From CAMAVH01 sp964628235 (GTDB lineage Bacteria > Pseudomonadota > Alphaproteobacteria > SMXQ01), in the NCBI GenBank assembly GCA_964628235.1, contig CAZVLU010000009.1, positions 1 to 64,000 on the forward strand: DNA of 64,000 nucleotides, given 5' to 3'. The notes beneath the pieces are model-generated. The model was not told where the DNA came from and made no database searches. It saw nothing but the letters and a program-made list of their open reading frames with translations. This document shows, piece by piece, positions 61,609 to 64,000 of this stretch (position 1 is the first letter of the stretch; every line of letters begins with the position of its first letter). The translations under genes were made by a program, and so were the position numbers.

Positions 61609-62339
61609 CAAGCTTGCGCGCGCTGCTGTTCAACCTTGCTTTCTACTGCGTCACAACCCTGCTCGCCCTCGTCTATCTGCCGTTGCTGCTGATTCCCGGC
61701 AAAGCGGGTACCCAGGCGATGATGGCGGCGGGCCGCGCTTGGTCGGCGCTCATGCTCTGGCTTCTCAAGGCGATCGTCGGCCTCGATTTCATCGTGCGTG
61801 GACGTCAGCACCTGCCGGACGGGCCGGCGCTGATCGCCGCCAAACATCAGTCGGCCTGGGACACCCTGATGCTGCCGGTGCTGCTCGGCCGCCCCGTGGT
61901 GATCCTCAAGCACGAGCTGTTCTGGATTCCGTTCTATGGCTGGTACGCCAAGCGCGCCGGCATGATCGCCATCGACCGCAAGGGCGGCGGCAAAGCGCTG
62001 CGCGCCATGCTGCGCGATGCCAAGCAGCGCACCGTGGAAGACGGCCGACCGCTGGTGATCTTCCCGCAGGGCACACGCACTGCGCCGGGGGCGTCAGCGC
62101 CGTACCAGCCCGGCGTCGCGGCGCTCTACGGCGATCTCGGCCTGCCCTGCGTGCCGTTGGCGCTCAATTCCGGCTTGTTCTGGGGACGGCGCGCCTTTAC
62201 CAAACGCGCCGGCCGCATCACCGTCGAATTTCTCCCCGCCCTGCCGCCCGGCCTGCCCAAACGCGAATTTCTCGCTCGCTTAGAAGCCGCTATCGAGCCG
62301 GCGACGCGTCGCCTTGAAAATCAGGCCCTTGATAAATAA
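61605..62339 (+). CDS. 1-Acyl-sn-glycerol-3-phosphate acyltransferase (PlsC family)
   Basis: A 244-residue membrane-bound acyltransferase. N-terminal hydrophobic segments (LFNLAFYCVTTLLALVYLPL) anchor it; the catalytic HxxxxD motif is AKHQSAWDTLML and the glycerol-phosphate-binding block is VIFPQGTRTAPG. It converts lysophosphatidic acid to phosphatidic acid or acylates a related lipid. Last gene of the ftsE operon. Confidence 0.94.
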   Translation: MTSLRALLFNLAFYCVTTLLALVYLPLLLIPGKAGTQAMMAAGRAWSALMLWLLKAIVGLDFIVRGRQHLPDGPALIAAKHQSAWDTLMLPVLLGRPVVILKHELFWIPFYGWYAKRAGMIAIDRKGGGKALRAMLRDAKQRTVEDGRPLVIFPQGTRTAPGASAPYQPGVAALYGDLGLPCVPLALNSGLFWGRRAFTKRAGRITVEFLPALPPGLPKREFLARLEAAIEPATRRLENQALDK

Positions 62340-62350
62340 GCGGAATATTT

Positions 62351-62375
62351 ATTTACACAAATAATATATGTAAAT
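62351..62375. promoter_or_regulatory. Inverted repeat ATTTACA-N11-TGTAAAT before cysA (LysR-type site candidate)
   Basis: 7-bp perfect arms at 62351-62357 and 62369-62375, spaced 11 bp, sit in an AT-rich stretch in an otherwise GC-rich region. A LysR-type regulator of sulfur genes (CysB/Cbl-like) would suit the cysA gene that follows. A -10-like TATAAA lies at about 62381. Confidence 0.5.
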
Positions 62376-62460
62376 TTCAATATAAAACATTTTTTATACG
62401 TTGATTTGGCCAGGAACGACCCTTATGTTCCCGCCGTTGCTTTCCTTTGGGGCGTATCCC

Positions 62461-63570
62461 GTGACCATCGACATTCAGAGCCTCTACAAGCGTTTCGGCA
62501 CGCAGCCGGTCCTGCGCGGCGTCGATCTCGATATCGGCGACGGCGAACTGGTGGCGCTGCTCGGCGCGTCGGGTTCGGGCAAGACGACTTTGCTGCGCAT
62601 TCTCGCCGGCCTCGAGTTTCCCGACGGCGGCGACATCCTGGTCGACGGCGAAAGCTGGATCGCCAAGCCGACGCAGGCGCGCAAGGTCGGCTTCGTCTTC
62701 CAGCATTACGCCCTGTTCGGCCATCTCACCGTCGCCGAGAACATCGCCTTCGGCTTGCGCGTGCGCGACAAAAAGCAGCGTCCCGATGAAGCGGCGATCC
62801 AAGCCAAGATCAAAGAGCTGCTCGAACTGATCCAACTGGGTACGCTAGGCCACCGCTATCCGTCGCAGCTCTCGGGCGGCCAGCGCCAGCGCGTGGCGCT
62901 CGCCCGCGCCCTCGCCATCGAGCCGGCGGTGCTGCTGCTCGACGAGCCGTTCGGCGCGTTGGATGCCGGCGTGCGCAAGGATCTCCGCCAATGGCTGCGC
63001 GATCTGCACAAGCAACTCGGCATGACCACGGTCTTCGTGACGCACGACCAGGAAGAAGCGCTGGAATTGGCCGACCGCGTCGTCATCCTCAACGAAGGCC
63101 GCATCGAGCAGATCGGCACGCCGGAAGAGGTTTACGACCATCCGGCGACGCCTTACGTGCTGCGTTTCCTCGGCGGCGCCAACGAATTGCCCGGCCATCT
63201 GCGCGCCGGCCGGATCGAAGTGGACGGCTTGGACACCAGCGCCGTCGAGCGCATCGCCGCCGGCGACGGCGCCGCCAGCCTGTTCGTCCGCCCGCATGAC
63301 ATCGACGTGCAGCCTGCCGACGACGGTGCGGCCAACATCCGTTCGGTCTTCATCACCGGCGCCCAGGCCCATGTCGAGCTGACTCTCGCGGGTAAGCCGC
63401 TCACGGCGGACATCCGCCGCGACGTGGCGCGCGCCCGCGGCCTCAAGCCCGGCCAGCGCGTCCGCCTGAAAGCCATGCACGGCCGGTTGTTCACCGCGCC
63501 GCACGCCGCTGCGGCGAGCGCCCCAACCGCGTCGGACGCGCAAGACCGCGCCTGTATCGCGCGGCCCTGA
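62461..63570 (+). CDS. cysA: Sulfate/thiosulfate ABC transporter ATP-binding protein CysA
   Basis: A 369-residue ATPase. It begins VTIDIQSLYKRFGTQPVLRG (GTG start). Walker A is GASGSGKTT, the Q-loop VGFVFQHYALFGHL, the signature LSGGQRQRVALARAL and Walker B VLLLDEPFGALD, followed by the H-loop VTHDQEEAL. The FQHYALF Q-loop and the C-terminal regulatory domain (LFVRPHDIDVQPADD) are typical of CysA. An ATG at 62425 is an alternative start. The gene precedes the binding-protein gene, unlike the usual order, so cysT and cysW probably follow beyond the window. Confidence 0.93.
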   Translation: MTIDIQSLYKRFGTQPVLRGVDLDIGDGELVALLGASGSGKTTLLRILAGLEFPDGGDILVDGESWIAKPTQARKVGFVFQHYALFGHLTVAENIAFGLRVRDKKQRPDEAAIQAKIKELLELIQLGTLGHRYPSQLSGGQRQRVALARALAIEPAVLLLDEPFGALDAGVRKDLRQWLRDLHKQLGMTTVFVTHDQEEALELADRVVILNEGRIEQIGTPEEVYDHPATPYVLRFLGGANELPGHLRAGRIEVDGLDTSAVERIAAGDGAASLFVRPHDIDVQPADDGAANIRSVFITGAQAHVELTLAGKPLTADIRRDVARARGLKPGQRVRLKAMHGRLFTAPHAAAASAPTASDAQDRACIARP

Positions 63571-63638
63571 GCCGCCGGACCCGCGCGCCGCGCCGCGCAC
63601 ATTCATCGCATCTCGCTTACATCCGTGAACGAAAGACC

Positions 63639-64000
63639 ATGACCATGAAGACGCTCACCTCTCTCGCGCTCGCCGCCTCGCTGCTGGCCAGCACCCCCGC
63701 TTTCGCGCAAGTCAACGCGCCGGCCGACTACAAGGGCCCCAAGGAGATCCTCAACGTCTCCTACGACATCGCCCGCGAGCTCTACGTGAAGATCAACGAA
63801 GCCTTCACCGCCGACTGGCAGAAGAAGACCGGTCAGAAGATCGAAGTGAAGCAGTCGCATGCCGGCACTTCGACGCAGGCGCGCGCCATTCTCGAAGGCC
63901 TGCCCGCCGATCTCGTCACCTTCAACCAGGTGCTCGACGTTCAAGTGCTGGCCGACAAGGGCAAGCTGATCCCCGCCGACTGGGCCAAGCGCCTGCCCAA
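63639..64000 (+). CDS. Sulfate ABC transporter substrate-binding protein (Sbp/CysP), 5' part; runs off the window
   Basis: The first ~120 residues are present. A signal peptide (MKTLTSLALAASLLASTPAF) ends near FAQVN. The mature start ILNVSYDIARELYVKINEAF and DLVTFNQVLDVQVLADKGKL are typical of sulfate-binding proteins. The sulfate-loop region reads QSHAGTSTQARAI where most family members have a GGSG- or GGSS-type loop, so the ligand could differ. The start could be 63639 or the ATG at 63645. It lies 68 bp after cysA. Confidence 0.9.
   Translation, partial: MTMKTLTSLALAASLLASTPAFAQVNAPADYKGPKEILNVSYDIARELYVKINEAFTADWQKKTGQKIEVKQSHAGTSTQARAILEGLPADLVTFNQVLDVQVLADKGKLIPADWAKRLP

Overview
The window is a GC-rich chromosomal segment of an alphaproteobacterium, most likely of the order Hyphomicrobiales (Rhizobiales; Xanthobacteraceae, Bradyrhizobiaceae or Beijerinckiaceae-like). 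The evidence is the tlpA / argH-lptM-lysA / DUF4175 / cpdR-like / ftsEX order, a methylsuccinyl-CoA-dehydrogenase-like acyl-CoA dehydrogenase beside a PduO-type cobalamin adenosyltransferase, aerobic cobF, and the Anbu proteasome cluster. I see no transposase, integrase, CRISPR array or rRNA. One tRNA gene is present (tRNA-Leu, anticodon CAA).

Layout. 0-6 kb: the 3' end of an amidohydrolase, two small envelope genes, cobF, a DUF533/TerB protein, aldo/keto reductase, msrB and a HI0933/TIGR03862-type flavoprotein. 6-15 kb: a transport and catabolic cluster with a fused ABC permease, binding protein and ATPase, an FAH-family enzyme, a TRIC-type membrane protein (minus strand), a LysR regulator, a NodB-type deacetylase and an orphan TctC-type binding protein. 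15.3-32.0 kb: a large phosphonate island. 32.1-33.1 kb: a low-GC island with one unrecognised gene. 33-38 kb: an RsmB-family methyltransferase, a ygiQ gene split by one in-frame TAG, tRNA-Leu and an NMT1-like binding protein. 38.2-42.4 kb: the ATP-grasp / alpha-E / transglutaminase / Anbu cluster. 42.5-47.5 kb: dsbB, coq7, an NfeD/SPFH pair, HNH protein, esterase and Nudix. 47.6-51.2 kb: mcd-like, a twin-TM protein, cobalamin adenosyltransferase and hbd. 51-62 kb: tlpA, argH, lptM-like, lysA, DUF4175, cpdR-like, zinc-ribbon protein, ftsE, ftsX, ydcF-like and plsC. 62.4-64 kb: cysA and the start of a sulfate-binding protein gene that runs off the window.

The phosphonate island is the most interesting part. 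A complete C-P lyase core (phnG, H, I, J, K, L) is transcribed divergently from its HutC-type regulator phnF. Two different PhnCDE transporters, two PhnM paralogues, phnN and a GNAT acetyltransferase surround it. No phnP (cyclic phosphodiesterase) is seen. In its place the core operon ends with a DUF1045 protein carrying two HxT motifs of the 2H phosphoesterase fold. A PhnZ-type HD oxygenase with all expected iron ligands and the Tyr/Glu lid pair sits between phnM and phnC, so a hydrolytic/radical and an oxidative C-P cleavage route may coexist. An FMN-binding PPOX-fold protein ends the second transporter operon.

Regulation can be read from the DNA. PhoB-box-like arrays of CTGTCAT-type heptamers spaced exactly 11 bp lie before phnM, phnC, phnN and phnG, with a two-unit version (plus a third copy out of register) before the second phnD. 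Copies of a GTCTAGAC-type palindrome, which fits the HutC-family consensus GT-N-TA-N-AC, lie before phnC, in the phnF-phnG gap and in the phnD-phnM gap. This suggests joint control of the island by phosphate starvation (PhoB) and a phosphonate-responsive repressor (PhnF).
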